This document shows positions 1 through 8,794 of a stretch of 64,000 bases of DNA, piece by piece. Position numbers and translations under genes: made by a program. Origin of the DNA: Bradyrhizobium arachidis (lineage in GTDB: Bacteria > Pseudomonadota > Alphaproteobacteria > Rhizobiales > Xanthobacteraceae). Each line of letters opens with the position of its first letter. The first letter of the stretch is position 1. Under the pieces are notes generated by a model that had not been told where the DNA came from, ran no database searches, and saw nothing but the letters and a program-made list of their open reading frames with translations. The DNA lies in NCBI RefSeq assembly GCF_024758505.1, contig NZ_CP077970.1, positions 8,184,001 through 8,248,000 of the forward strand, read 5' to 3'.

Positions 1-31
1 GAAACGCTGATCCGGAAAAACCGCGTCGACC

Positions 32-895
32 CTAGCGTCCGGAAACCTGCACCGACGCCATGTAATCGTGGATCGACCGATCGGGGATCGCCTTGCGCGC
101 GATCAGGTGGTGAACGCAGTTCGCGGCAAGGTCGAACGAGCGGTAGCAATGATGGGCGATCATGGCGAGATGCATGAGTTGCTCGACCGTCATGTCGGCT
201 GACCGCATGAAGTTTCTGACATAGACGATGTCGGCCTCCAGCAACTGGTTCATGGCCGCATGGGGATTGGACGGGTCGCTCAGGGGAGCGATCATGCGCT
301 GCTTGACGGCCGTAAAGGCGTGGGGAACGAACCCCTGCTTGCGCAATTCGCCGTCGATATCGCCAAATGTCGGCTGCTCCTTGTAGAGGCAAAGAAACGA
401 GACCTCCGTCTCAACGGCGACCGCCTGCTTCAGCTTTTGCCGCCCGCTGCCGAACACGGCCAGTTCCGAACCCTGAACGTCGATCTTCAGGAAATCCAGA
501 TCCCGGATTTCCAGGATATCGTCGAGCCGGCGGGTCTGGACCGGATGTTCGCTGACGACGCTGCCCCATTCGGTAAATTTCGCGAAATGCGAGAGCACGT
601 TCTGGTCCGGCACCAGCAGGCTCGTCATTCCCGGCAGTCGGCAGAGACGCAGCTTTGCCTTGTGCCCGTTGCCGACGACATAGTGATAGTAGCTCTCGAG
701 GTCGCTCTTGCGGGCATTGAGCTCTGCGAGCGCCTCGTCCTGCGGCTCGAAGCCGACGACGGTGCAAAGCCGTCGCTGCAGCATCGCCTTGTAGGGCGGC
801 TCGCCATCGATCGGATTGGCCCCGACATCAACCACCGCGGTCAGCCGTGCCGGCTGGAGGAGGTTGTGCAGCAAGTCCGGCTCGTCGTTACTCAT
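32..895 (-). CDS. FkbM-family SAM-dependent methyltransferase
   Basis: Predicted to transfer a methyl group from S-adenosylmethionine, usually to a sugar or polyketide hydroxyl in this family; the substrate here is unknown. The 287-residue protein shows the SAM-binding motif VVDVGANPIDG near residue 22, an acidic residue ending the second strand (VVGFEP), and the FkbM signature LDFLKIDVQGSE near residue 132. About 80 C-terminal residues after the core are helical and carry no motif I recognise. The start is ATG at 895 with only a weak ribosome site. No neighbour is linked to it: the next gene is 670 bases away on the other strand. The family call is good; the role is inferred. Confidence 0.85.
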   Translation of the reverse strand: MSNDEPDLLHNLLQPARLTAVVDVGANPIDGEPPYKAMLQRRLCTVVGFEPQDEALAELNARKSDLESYYHYVVGNGHKAKLRLCRLPGMTSLLVPDQNVLSHFAKFTEWGSVVSEHPVQTRRLDDILEIRDLDFLKIDVQGSELAVFGSGRQKLKQAVAVETEVSFLCLYKEQPTFGDIDGELRKQGFVPHAFTAVKQRMIAPLSDPSNPHAAMNQLLEADIVYVRNFMRSADMTVEQLMHLAMIAHHCYRSFDLAANCVHHLIARKAIPDRSIHDYMASVQVSGR

Positions 896-1567
896 ATGCG
901 GGGAGGCCTGGGTGAGGAATTACAGTCGGCGCCAACCTATCACAGGCCAACGGAACAAGAGCGGAGCTGTGCACCGCTGATCGCCCAATCGATTGGACGA
1001 TGCGTCTTCACGGCGAACTGCCTCGCAAAAACAAAAATGGCCCGTTTGATGCGGGCCATTTTCGTTGCCGGAACCGGTAAAGTCCGAACTTGGTTGCGGG
1101 GACTCGCAACCACCGATACCGACATTCGGTGATCGTCGCCGTTTGAAGTAGACAGCGGCGACATCCCGAGCGCAGTTAGAACTTCATAACGTGTTGATTT
1201 TTCTTAGCTAACGCATGTTTCAGTCCCATTTTTTCAGGCGAGAACTGCCGCCGTGGAACAGGTCGTCATGTTGCCGTGGGACATTACCAGAAGGCCAACA
1301 CCGTGCTTGCGCCGGAAGATTCTGAGACGAGGCGTTCCTCTCATTCGAGCATTCCCCACAGTCGAGCTACCAGTACCTAACCGGCACGAAATTCCGCCAG
1401 AGGGTAGATGCCGTCGTCGAGAAATTGAACGATATCCACCGGGTTGACCGTGCGAAATGCCTCCATTGGCCTCGAAAGGCTCTGATTGTGATAGCAAGGA
1501 TCGAGTAGAATATCGGATAGTTCCACTACGAGTTTTCCTTTGATTTCAACCGTCTAGGAGGTGGGAT
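896..1567. other. Gene-free stretch with one hairpin
   Basis: I see no convincing gene here. The short frames have no ribosome site and no recognisable protein pattern. The only clear element is the hairpin at 1034-1062. Confidence 0.5.
1034..1062. terminator. Bidirectional hairpin terminator
   Basis: The stem AAAATGGCCCG pairs perfectly with CGGGCCATTTT around a seven-base loop. The A/T flanks give a T run on either strand, so it can act as an intrinsic terminator in both directions. It lies in the gap between the methyltransferase and the small gene at 1568. Confidence 0.6.
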
Positions 1568-1885
1568 ATGGGCAGGCCGATTGGTTCTCCAAACCGAGCG
1601 AAACCGTTCGCTGACGCACTTAGGGTGGCCCTGCTAAGCGGCGGCGGGCGCCGTCTCCGCATCATTGTCGAGCAGCTGGCGGTGAAAGCCGAGCAAGGCG
1701 ACATGGCCGCCATCCAACAGATCGGGGATCGACTGGACGGCAAGCCATCGCAGGCAATCGAACGCGGCGAAGTCTCGGTAGAAATGCTGTCCGACGCTGA
1801 ACTGTTAGCAATTATTCGAGACGGATCACACGAACCGAAAAATGAACCAGTCCTTATTTGCGGGCCTGACGCCCCAAGCAAATAA
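1568..1885 (+). CDS. Small hypothetical protein, possibly phage-packaging related
   Basis: A 105-residue protein beginning MGRPIGSPNRAKPF, with a strong ribosome site (AGGAGGTGGG just before ATG at 1568). The basic GRP...GSPN start followed by helices resembles small proteins found beside phage terminase genes in rhizobia, but there is no terminase here, so function is not assigned. The middle contains a predicted helix pair (EQLAVKAEQGDMAAIQQIGD). The stop is about 95 bases before an attachment-like repeat at 1979. It may be the end of an older prophage or of the flanking chromosome. Confidence 0.6.
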   Translation: MGRPIGSPNRAKPFADALRVALLSGGGRRLRIIVEQLAVKAEQGDMAAIQQIGDRLDGKPSQAIERGEVSVEMLSDAELLAIIRDGSHEPKNEPVLICGPDAPSK

Positions 1886-2468
1886 CATCTGGACCGCGTT
1901 CAGTTTGGGGGCTGATTTGGGGATCGGCCTTTCCGCTTCCGGAAATAGTCAAATTACTTCAAATGAATATGCGATACTCGTGGCGGAGAGAGTGGGAGAA
2001 GTTTCCCGAATTCCTGTCCGTAGCGATATCAGGGGCTTACCAAACGTTCTCAGCCGACTTGTTTGTTGATTGTACCACCTGACTGTACCAGGTCCAGCGA
2101 AGTGGCCGTCTGGTGCGGGGAGAAACTAAATTGTCCGCCCTACGTAGGCTCCTCAACTCAGAGCTTGCGGACACAGCTGGAAAGCCGCACCTCGGATCGT
2201 CCCCAAAACCCGCCAATTTCGACCGCCAGGCAGCGGGGGTCACGCTGCCAGGTCGTTTAAGCGAAGTTCATCAACTTAAGCGCTCTATCGGCTACCACAT
2301 GGGGATGGCTCGCGCTGGGCGTCCTATTTCCGGGCGATCGGTAGGATGTACGGGGAAGAAAATGCATTGTTCAGTCCAAGACGAAGTGCCCCGTAAACCA
2401 AACGGGGCCACTTGTATCCTGACACCCGTCCCCCCAGATTTCCGGTAAACCGCCTAGGAGGGGCGACG
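1886..2468. other. Intergenic DNA holding attachment-like repeat
   Basis: No supported gene. It holds the first copy of a 20-bp direct repeat (1979-1998) and ends with a good ribosome site (AGGAGGGG) for the gene at 2469. A frame at 2113-2448 exists but has no start signal and no protein-like pattern. Confidence 0.5.
1979..1998 (+). repeat. Attachment-site-like direct repeat, copy 1
   Basis: CGTGGCGGAGAGAGTGGGAG occurs here and again at 11904-11923, identical over 20 bases and in the same orientation. Read on the minus strand it is the 3' end of a tRNA-Ser (acceptor strand TCTCTCC, then G and CCA). Only the short core is present at this copy, as expected for the distal att site of an element that integrated into a tRNA gene. 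No tyrosine integrase gene is visible between the copies, so the element would be a relic or depend on an enzyme encoded elsewhere. Confidence 0.55.
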
Positions 2469-3197
2469 ATGATTACCGAGGAAGATTTTGCGGCCGTGGC
2501 TGACTGCCCGCCGGATTTGGCGTTTGCGCGGCTTGAGAAGAAATTCCGGGACCGGCTCGAAACGAACCTTGAGAACTCCCAGAGCAACAATACCTGGGCG
2601 CATTACATCATTGAGTACATGAACCACACCCACGCTGCCGCCGAAGCGCTCGGGTTGGACTTCCTGGACCTCTTCTCAGTCCCCGATGAAGACAACACTT
2701 CAAACCTCCAAGACGTGCATAACGCCTTCCTCAGGGCCGTCGATAACTACACAGTACGCGCCCATATTCGAAATGTCCGGCATGGTCCGTCAAACTCGCT
2801 CCCGCTTGACGAGCACGACAAGAAACACATCCGGGCCTATGTCACCAAGATCAAGGAAATTGTCGAAGCCTCTGCCCTAGAGATCGGCAAGAAGGAAGCC
2901 TTGATGAATAAGCTGAATGCGTTCTTGGCTGAAGTCGATCGCGACCGCACTTCAATGCAGCGGTTCAGCGATTTCATGATGGGGCTGGCCAGGACTACCG
3001 CCGATGCGACCGAAGAGCTGGAGCCGACGTGGAAGTGGGCGCGTCTCATAGCCGCGATTTTCGGCGCTCGCTATGACGCCGAGAACGCCAAGCTGCCGCC
3101 GCCGCAGAAAAAGATCGAACCGCCGAAACCGAAACTCCCGCCACTTAGAAGCGTGAACGGCAGCCGTCGAGATATGGACGACGATATTCCCTTTTAG
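2469..3197 (+). CDS. Hypothetical protein with SSB-like C-terminal acidic tip
   Basis: A 242-residue soluble protein starting at ATG 2469, chosen because AGGAGGGG lies seven bases upstream. I recognise no enzymatic domain. Residues 1-200 are largely helical and charged. The tail is rich in Pro and Lys (KLPPPQKKIEPPKPKLPP) and ends with the residues DMDDDIPF. That ending is nearly identical to the conserved acidic tip of bacterial single-stranded DNA-binding protein, which docks RecO, RecQ, PriA, exonuclease I and other repair proteins. The protein is not itself an SSB: no OB-fold pattern is visible. A flexible linker plus SSB tip suggests it recruits, or competes for, SSB-interacting proteins. 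This is an inference from eight residues. The next gene is a broken MltR-like gene. Confidence 0.75.
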   Translation: MITEEDFAAVADCPPDLAFARLEKKFRDRLETNLENSQSNNTWAHYIIEYMNHTHAAAEALGLDFLDLFSVPDEDNTSNLQDVHNAFLRAVDNYTVRAHIRNVRHGPSNSLPLDEHDKKHIRAYVTKIKEIVEASALEIGKKEALMNKLNAFLAEVDRDRTSMQRFSDFMMGLARTTADATEELEPTWKWARLIAAIFGARYDAENAKLPPPQKKIEPPKPKLPPLRSVNGSRRDMDDDIPF

Positions 3198-3240
3198 GAA
3201 CATCTCGCTCGCCCGCGAAACGTCCCGACCCATCAGAGAC

Positions 3241-3565
3241 CGGCCGACTGAGGATCAACAGGTTGACGTTCTGCAGGCCCTCCGGACCGCGCCTGACCAT
3301 ATGTTGGCCATCGCCGCAGCGTACGTGGACTACGCGCTTGAAATGGTCATCAAGGACGAGGACGGGCGGATGTTCGACGGCGCGCAGAACGCCTTTCTAG
3401 CTACGGCATCCTCAAAAATCGCCATCGCCTATGCCCGCCCGATTTGTCGAAAGGCCGTCGCGGGATGTTTTGCGGATCATCAACAAGGTCCGAAATATCT
3501 TCGCCCACTCTATGCACCAGATTGACTTCAAACACCCCGAGGTTTCTGCCAGGTGCCGAACCTGA
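3241..3565 (+). pseudogene. MltR-like protein, frameshifted
   Basis: Two frames together spell one protein. The first gives PDHMLAIAAAYVDYALEMVI and SSKIAIAYA; the second, entered near 3433, gives DVLRIINKVRNIFAHSMHQI up to a TGA at 3565. The combination of AAYVD...L, KI.IAYA and IRN.FAHS is the pattern of the mannitol-repressor-like (MltR) family. Deleting one C from the CCC near 3434-3440 joins the two halves, so this is either a recent pseudogene or a one-base sequence error. No obvious ATG precedes it, so the start is unclear and may overlap the stop of the previous gene. Confidence 0.6.
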
Positions 3566-3799
3566 GTTCGGTGCAGCGACGAAGCGATATGTGTCCCGAC
3601 GCCGCGACCGCAGACCCGCGCTCGCTTTACTGGAATACATGCCTCGACTTCGTCGCCGCTTGGCGATTTCAGCGGCGCGGCATCCGGGAAGACGGCACTG
3701 GCATGATCGCCGTCCCGATTCGACGACGAGTAATCTGCACGACGACGAGTACTTTACTCCCTTCATTTCCGCTTCCTGGAATGAGGTGCCATGCCCATA

Positions 3800-4005
3800 G
3801 TTCGTCTCCAAGAATCCCGTTAATTTCGTGCTTGAAGAAAGCTCATCAGCCCGCATTGATCCAACAGATTGACCTACGCCACGGAGGAATATCCGCCCCG
3901 CCTTGAAGTTTGAGCCCTCAACGATCGCCTACACCGAGGCGAGTTTGTACTGGGCGCCTAATTTCAAGGTGCGCTAATGGATTGGATACTATCCCGAAAC
4001 GCGAA
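3800..4005 (+). repeat. Degenerate 200-270 bp intergenic repeat, copy 1
   Basis: Shares a long series of blocks with 9820-10075 and 11490-11765: CGTCTCCAAGAATCCCGT, then TCATCAGCC, then GCCTACACC, then GGGCGCCTAATTTCAAGGTG, then GGATTGGAT and GCGAACT. The similarity ends where IS701 and the IS5 element begin, so these elements cut this copy short. Origin unknown; see findings. Confidence 0.55.
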
Positions 4006-4009
4006 CTAG

Positions 4010-5458
4010 CACTACTTTGGCAGATTCGTCAGGTTAGCGAGCCTGTTAGGATTCCCGAATCGATTTTTCAATGATTCATAGGGGGTCGGCTTTGGAGGGC
4101 CGACCATGGGGAACGCGACGTCGGATTGGGAAGACCAGCTCGAGCGTTGGCTGAAGCCATTCCTGGATCGCTTGGGTCACAAGGCCCGGCGGCGGATGTG
4201 TCCGCGTTACATTGCGGGGCTGATCGGCCCTGGTGAGCGCAAGAGCATTCAACCGATGGCGGAGCGCTTTGCAGCGGGCGATTACGATCAGCTGCACCAT
4301 TTCATCGCTGATGGCGTCTGGGATGCGACACCGCTGGAGACACAGCTGCTCAAGGAGGCCGACCAGCTCGTCGGCGGCGATGATGCGGTGCTGGTTATCG
4401 ACGACACCGCAATGCCGAAGAAGGGCGAACACTCGGTCGGTGTCGCGGCTCAATATGCCTCGGCTCTTGGCAAAACGGCAAATTGCCAAACGTTGGTGTC
4501 GCTGACGCTTGCGCGCGGTGAAGTGCCGGTGATGATCGCATTGCGTCTCTTCGTACCCGAGAGCTGGACGAGCGATGTCGCACGGTTGAAGCGCGCCGGC
4601 GTACCGGTCGAATACCGAACGCCACGGTCCAAGCCAGAGATCGCTTTGGCGGAGATCGATCGCGCGATGGCAGCCGGCGTGCGCTTCGGTTGTGTGCTGG
4701 CGGACGCGGGATACGGCCACAGTGCGCCGTTTCGACAAGGGCTCACGGCACGCGGGCTGGCGTGGGCCGTTGGCATCCCGCGTCACCTCAAGGTGTACCC
4801 GGTCGGCGTCAAGCTTATCTGGCCGGTTGCGATGCGCGGGCGTCCCCGCAAGCGGTCGATTCCGGATATCCTGTCGCGCCCGTCCGAAGACATGCTCGCC
4901 GACGCCAAGTGGAAAAATGTGAGTTGGCGAACGGGGACCAAAGGCCGATTGAAAGCCCGTTTTGCTGCGGTTCGGGTGCGGATCGCCGATGGACCTCCCC
5001 AGCGGATCAAGGACAAAGGCCAGCAGCATCTTCCCGGCGAGGAGGCTTGGCTGATCGGCGAACACAGGACATCAGGGGAAAAGAAATACTATCTCGCCAA
5101 CCTGCCCGCCGCGACAGATCTGCGCACATTAGCCGCCGCCATCAAGGCGCGATGGATATGCGAACAGGCGCATCAGCAGTTGAAAGAGGAGCTCGGGCTT
5201 GATCACTTCGAGGGGCGGTCCTGGCAAGGCCTGCATCGTCACGCGCTGATGACCATGATCGCCTACGCCTTCCTACAACACCGTCGCCTCGCCCAGGCGG
5301 GGCGGAAAAAAAAGAATCAACGGACCGCCGCCGCAGCCAAGCTTGCCGGCGGTACGCCACGCCATCATCGATCTCATCCTTCGACCGTCAGCTCAGCGAT
5401 GCCCCTACTGCCGAAAACGAATCCGTGAAAAGCTGCAACTCAATCTGCCAAAGTAGTG
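4010..5458 (+). mobile_element. IS701-family insertion sequence with CTAG target duplication
   Basis: The ends are visible. CACTACTTTGGCAGATT at 4010-4026 is a perfect 17-bp inverted match to AATCTGCCAAAGTAGTG at 5442-5458. CTAG flanks both sides (4006-4009 and 5459-5462), which matches the 4-bp YTAR-type target duplication known for IS701. The element carries one transposase gene. It inserted directly at the end of a decayed IS5/IS427 element. Confidence 0.9.
4106..5428 (+). CDS. IS701-family transposase, C-terminus shifted at an A8 run
   Basis: A 440-residue DDE transposase. The acidic triad is visible as VLVIDDTAMPKKGEHSVG (near residue 98), CVLADAGYG (near 197) and the Glu in CEQAHQQLKEELGLDH (near 355). 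After the eight-A run at 5306-5313 the reading changes to AGRKKKNQRTAAAAK and stops at 5428. The other frame continues as INGPPPQPSLPA...CPYCRKRI and stops at TAG 5454-5456, inside the right inverted repeat, which is the normal IS701 C-terminus. Seven As would restore it. Slippage, mutation and sequencing error are all possible. Confidence 0.85.
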   Translation: MGNATSDWEDQLERWLKPFLDRLGHKARRRMCPRYIAGLIGPGERKSIQPMAERFAAGDYDQLHHFIADGVWDATPLETQLLKEADQLVGGDDAVLVIDDTAMPKKGEHSVGVAAQYASALGKTANCQTLVSLTLARGEVPVMIALRLFVPESWTSDVARLKRAGVPVEYRTPRSKPEIALAEIDRAMAAGVRFGCVLADAGYGHSAPFRQGLTARGLAWAVGIPRHLKVYPVGVKLIWPVAMRGRPRKRSIPDILSRPSEDMLADAKWKNVSWRTGTKGRLKARFAAVRVRIADGPPQRIKDKGQQHLPGEEAWLIGEHRTSGEKKYYLANLPAATDLRTLAAAIKARWICEQAHQQLKEELGLDHFEGRSWQGLHRHALMTMIAYAFLQHRRLAQAGRKKKNQRTAAAAKLAGGTPRHHRSHPSTVSSAMPLLPKTNP

Positions 5459-6224
5459 CTAGGGCGTGGACTCATAACGCGCGGCCAGCCATAGCCGGAT
5501 AGATGCGAGTTGGACGAAGGCAAGGTAGTTTCCCGCAAGCCTGTCGTATCGCGTCGCAACCCGACGACATTGTTTGATCCTGTTGAAGAACCGTTCGACC
5601 TGGGTTGCGAGCGCGATAGAGGTAGGCGCTGAAGCAGATCGGATCGCGGCGGTTGGTTTTTGGCGGGATATTGGCCCACGCACCCTTCCTCATCGCAAGC
5701 TCCCTGATCCAGTCGGCGTCATAGTCCCGGCCGGCAAGCAGCATTGATCCGGATTTGAGACGAGACAGCAGTTTTCCGGCAAGTCGAACGTCGTGCGCCT
5801 CGCCGGGGCTCAACGCAAGCCGTACCGGCAGACCATTGCTATCGACGACCGCGTGGATTTTGCTCGTCAGGCCGCCGCGTGACCTTCCCATCGATTGGCG
5901 CTGCTTCCTTGTGATGCATGCCCCATGCTGATGCACGCGGACAATCGAGGTGTCGATCATCTGGACAGCGGCATCATGGGCAGCGGCAAGTGCGTCTATG
6001 ATGCGGCCCCAGACACCGGCCCGCCGCCAACGGACGAAGCGGTTGTAGCACGTGGTATACGGACCAAACGTCTCCGGCAGATCACGCCATGGTGCTCCGG
6101 AGCGCAGGACCCAGAAGATGCCATTGAGGACACGACGGCCGTTTACCCGAGGAACGCCACGCGGCTTGTTCGGCAGCATGGGCTTGCTGGCGATCCATTC
6201 ATGATCGGCGAGTTCGTAGCGCAT
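5459..6224 (-). pseudogene. IS5-family transposase (IS427 group), frameshifted
   Basis: The start MRYELADHEW at 6224 and the motifs IDTSIVRVHQHG and SMGRSRGGLTSKIH are typical of IS427-group DDE transposases. The reading is lost after ICFSAYLYRARN. The true C-terminus is in another frame: QVERFFNRIKQCRRVATRYD through LWLAARYESTP, ending at 5459. Deleting one C from the CCC (GGG on the plus strand at 5602-5604) rejoins the frames. As written the enzyme is inactive. Confidence 0.8.
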
Positions 6225-6240
6225 GATTCGAGCCCCCTGT
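5463..6240 (-). mobile_element. Decayed IS5-family (IS427-like) element
   Basis: Bounded by GGCGTGGACTCAT on the left and, on the minus strand before the start codon, GGGCTCGAATCAT; these match at about 8 of 13 positions and are likely weak terminal repeats. The exact right end and target duplication are not resolved. IS701 sits flush against the left end, and the transposase stop codon TAG is formed by the IS701 target duplication. Confidence 0.6.
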
Positions 6241-6534
6241 CTGGAAGCTTGAATCACAGGGGTCTGGCCAAAGCAACGCTTCCGGGCAGGCCCGGTTGGA
6301 CGCTTACGGAGTAGAAGCGGACTTCAACCAGCCGACAATCTCCGCTGAAACCGTCGAAAATGACCCGTTGCAGAAGGTCACATTCAGACGGTCGCCCTGC
6401 CATTTGGCCGTTGGGCGTATTATGCTGTCTCGGACGACACGCTTTCACGAAGGGCAATTCTGCCGACGGACCAGGGCCGCGATGGACCAGTAGAGCCCTG
6501 TTGCATATGTAGCGTTAGAGCAAAGGGTGAATTC

Positions 6535-8397
6535 ATGAGATGGCACCCCGACGACATTTTGCAAGCTGCTGCGACCTCAATGGACCGCATCTATGCCGCC
6601 AATTGTTTCTCACGAAAAAATATTTCAATTGTTGACCAGCAATTTCGAACTCTCAATTTGTGCTACGCACTATCTGAATCCAAAAAACTCCGTATCGGCC
6701 CTAACAGCCACATTGCAATAATTGGGGCGGGATTTTCCGGCATGACATGTGCCGTCGCATTGGCTGCTCGGCACGACTGCGTAATCAGCGTCTTTGAAAG
6801 CGAACCTACTCTACTTAAAAATTTCCGAGAAGCCGGCTTTCGGTATCTTCACCCGGACTTAAACGCGCGCGAACGTCTGGAGGGTACGCGCCAAATCCGA
6901 TTGCATAAATCAACAACTTTTCCCTTTCTAAACTGGTTTGGGGATTACGCCCCCCTCGTTGCAGAGGAGATTGTACGAAAGTTCAACCACTATCGCATGT
7001 ATAGCAACATAGCACTTCATATCGAGGAGGTTATTGACCTGAAGGTTGAAAGTGGGCGGCCGACGGTGATTTTGAAAGATGCCCCGTTTTTCTTTCCAGT
7101 GCCAGGGCGGCGACACCTAGCTTGCGACGTGGTCATTATAGCCACGGGCTTCGGAAGTTATGGAATTAGCCCTCATACGAATGACGTTTCGTACTGGCAT
7201 TCCGGTAACCCCGAATATTATTGGCCAATTCTTAGGCGCGAGAGGAAGGTGAAGGAACGCATTTTGATATCTGGAAATGGGGACAGTGGAGTAATTGAAT
7301 TGGCTCATTTTTTGATCGGCGGATTTGCTCATGATAAAATCTTTCAGCATCTGCCGGACAGCGAGATATCCCTTCTTCAACGCGCTAACTATGCCGATGA
7401 GGTCAGGGCACTAACATTTCGCAGCGTTGAACAAGACGATGAGGAGCACCCGGAGCTCCCGGGACCGATCTCTTGGTACTGGCGCAAAAGAGCTAACGCT
7501 GGAGAAAATTCGATCAAGCCGATTAAGGGACGAACGGCAAGTGCACGAGAGGCACAAGAACTTTACGATAAAATCCATCTGCATCTGTCAACTCGTGAAG
7601 CATGGAGCAAACTTGAGCACAGCCTAGTCGAAACTATCGAAAAAGAGATTGAAGGGATCGCGAGCTTTGAGATTTGCAGACTCATAAAATCCCAATTTTC
7701 GAAAGAGAAGCGTCAATCCAACGACTACATCTACGAAGCCGAGATGAAGCGAACAATCGCAAAGGGCAGAGAGTTCTGTGTGACTATGATAGGTAAGACG
7801 CCGACGGTTTATTCACGCCGCCAAGCGCCTTCCAACTGGATGTTGCTTGGAGCAATGCAGAAGTATGGCAAATTCCAGTACATACAGGGGGTATTGGGAA
7901 ATGTTAAGGTCGAGGAAGGACGCAAGTTCGCTGAGGTGCACCCAGTGGACTACGATGCGCCAGCCCGACGCCTCGAATTCGACAGGTTGATCATACGGCA
8001 TGGACCAAAATATAACTTCGGAATCCGCAACAGCAAAATCTCTGCGGGATTTTCATCCTCTAAGTACCGAATGACGAGCAACAACCCTGTCTGTGAACTA
8101 ACTGAGTTATTCAACTATTTCAGAACCATTCGATGGTACCTGATTTGTAGCAAGCCTATTCCATTCGACGACACGGGAAGCAAGGAAACACAGAAAAACC
8201 TTGAGCACCTTGACGAAACACTACTTAACAGTTGTCTGTTAAGAGAGGGGAAGAGGGCGAGACGCCTGTTCAAGTTGATCAAGACCGGGCGCGCAGAGAG
8301 CAAAAGCAGATTGCGGCAAATAAAGAGAGAGTTCTTAGAACTCAAGAATGCTACGAAAATAATGGCGGATAAGAGGAGGGGAGTTCGCCGCAGTTAG
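6535..8397 (+). CDS. FAD/NAD(P)-binding oxidoreductase-like protein
   Basis: A 620-residue protein with a dinucleotide-binding motif IAIIGAGFSGM (GAGFSG at residues 64-69), a VVIIATGFGSYG strand typical of FAD/NAD-linked oxidoreductases, and a second nucleotide-type loop LISGNGDSGVIELAHF. The last 300 residues are lysine-rich and lack motifs I recognise. The DNA is clearly more A/T-rich than its neighbours, which suggests separate acquisition. It reads in the same direction as the nuclease-like gene at 8795 but 400 bases away. Substrate and role are unknown. Confidence is high for the fold and low for the function. Confidence 0.75.
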   Translation: MRWHPDDILQAAATSMDRIYAANCFSRKNISIVDQQFRTLNLCYALSESKKLRIGPNSHIAIIGAGFSGMTCAVALAARHDCVISVFESEPTLLKNFREAGFRYLHPDLNARERLEGTRQIRLHKSTTFPFLNWFGDYAPLVAEEIVRKFNHYRMYSNIALHIEEVIDLKVESGRPTVILKDAPFFFPVPGRRHLACDVVIIATGFGSYGISPHTNDVSYWHSGNPEYYWPILRRERKVKERILISGNGDSGVIELAHFLIGGFAHDKIFQHLPDSEISLLQRANYADEVRALTFRSVEQDDEEHPELPGPISWYWRKRANAGENSIKPIKGRTASAREAQELYDKIHLHLSTREAWSKLEHSLVETIEKEIEGIASFEICRLIKSQFSKEKRQSNDYIYEAEMKRTIAKGREFCVTMIGKTPTVYSRRQAPSNWMLLGAMQKYGKFQYIQGVLGNVKVEEGRKFAEVHPVDYDAPARRLEFDRLIIRHGPKYNFGIRNSKISAGFSSSKYRMTSNNPVCELTELFNYFRTIRWYLICSKPIPFDDTGSKETQKNLEHLDETLLNSCLLREGKRARRLFKLIKTGRAESKSRLRQIKREFLELKNATKIMADKRRGVRRS

Positions 8398-8794
8398 GGC
8401 CTGTCGAAGAGAGGCCTTCCTTTGGTCCAGACGAGGCCGGCATCGTCGCATGCGTTGTGATATCAGAATTGGCCCCATTGCTCCCTATTTTTAGCGCTCG
8501 CGATTGACCGCTCCTTGGGAGCAGGTCGCCTATTGGCCCCATCGCGACATATTGCGCTGCCGCATGAACTTGGTCGCCATAGGAGCGGAGCGGGCTAGGC
8601 ACCAGTCACGTGATGCCGCCCGATTTATAGGTGCATAGCCTAGCGTTCCATCACACCCGTTGACTGTTTTGTGCAATTTCAGCAATTGTCCCGGTTCTAA
8701 TCGCATTTCCAAAATTCGCTTTGCTGTGGGACTTCCCGGGGCACCGATTTCAACCGAGAGCGGCTGCTGTGGCGATTTTTGCGAGGGCTACTGA
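8398..8794. other. Gene-free intergenic DNA
   Basis: No supported gene, repeat or strong hairpin seen between the oxidoreductase and the nuclease-like gene. Confidence 0.5.

Noticed and set aside
260..1132. Long plus-strand frame of 290 codons opposite the FkbM gene
   Set aside because: It mirrors the methyltransferase on the other strand, has no ribosome site and no recognisable protein pattern.
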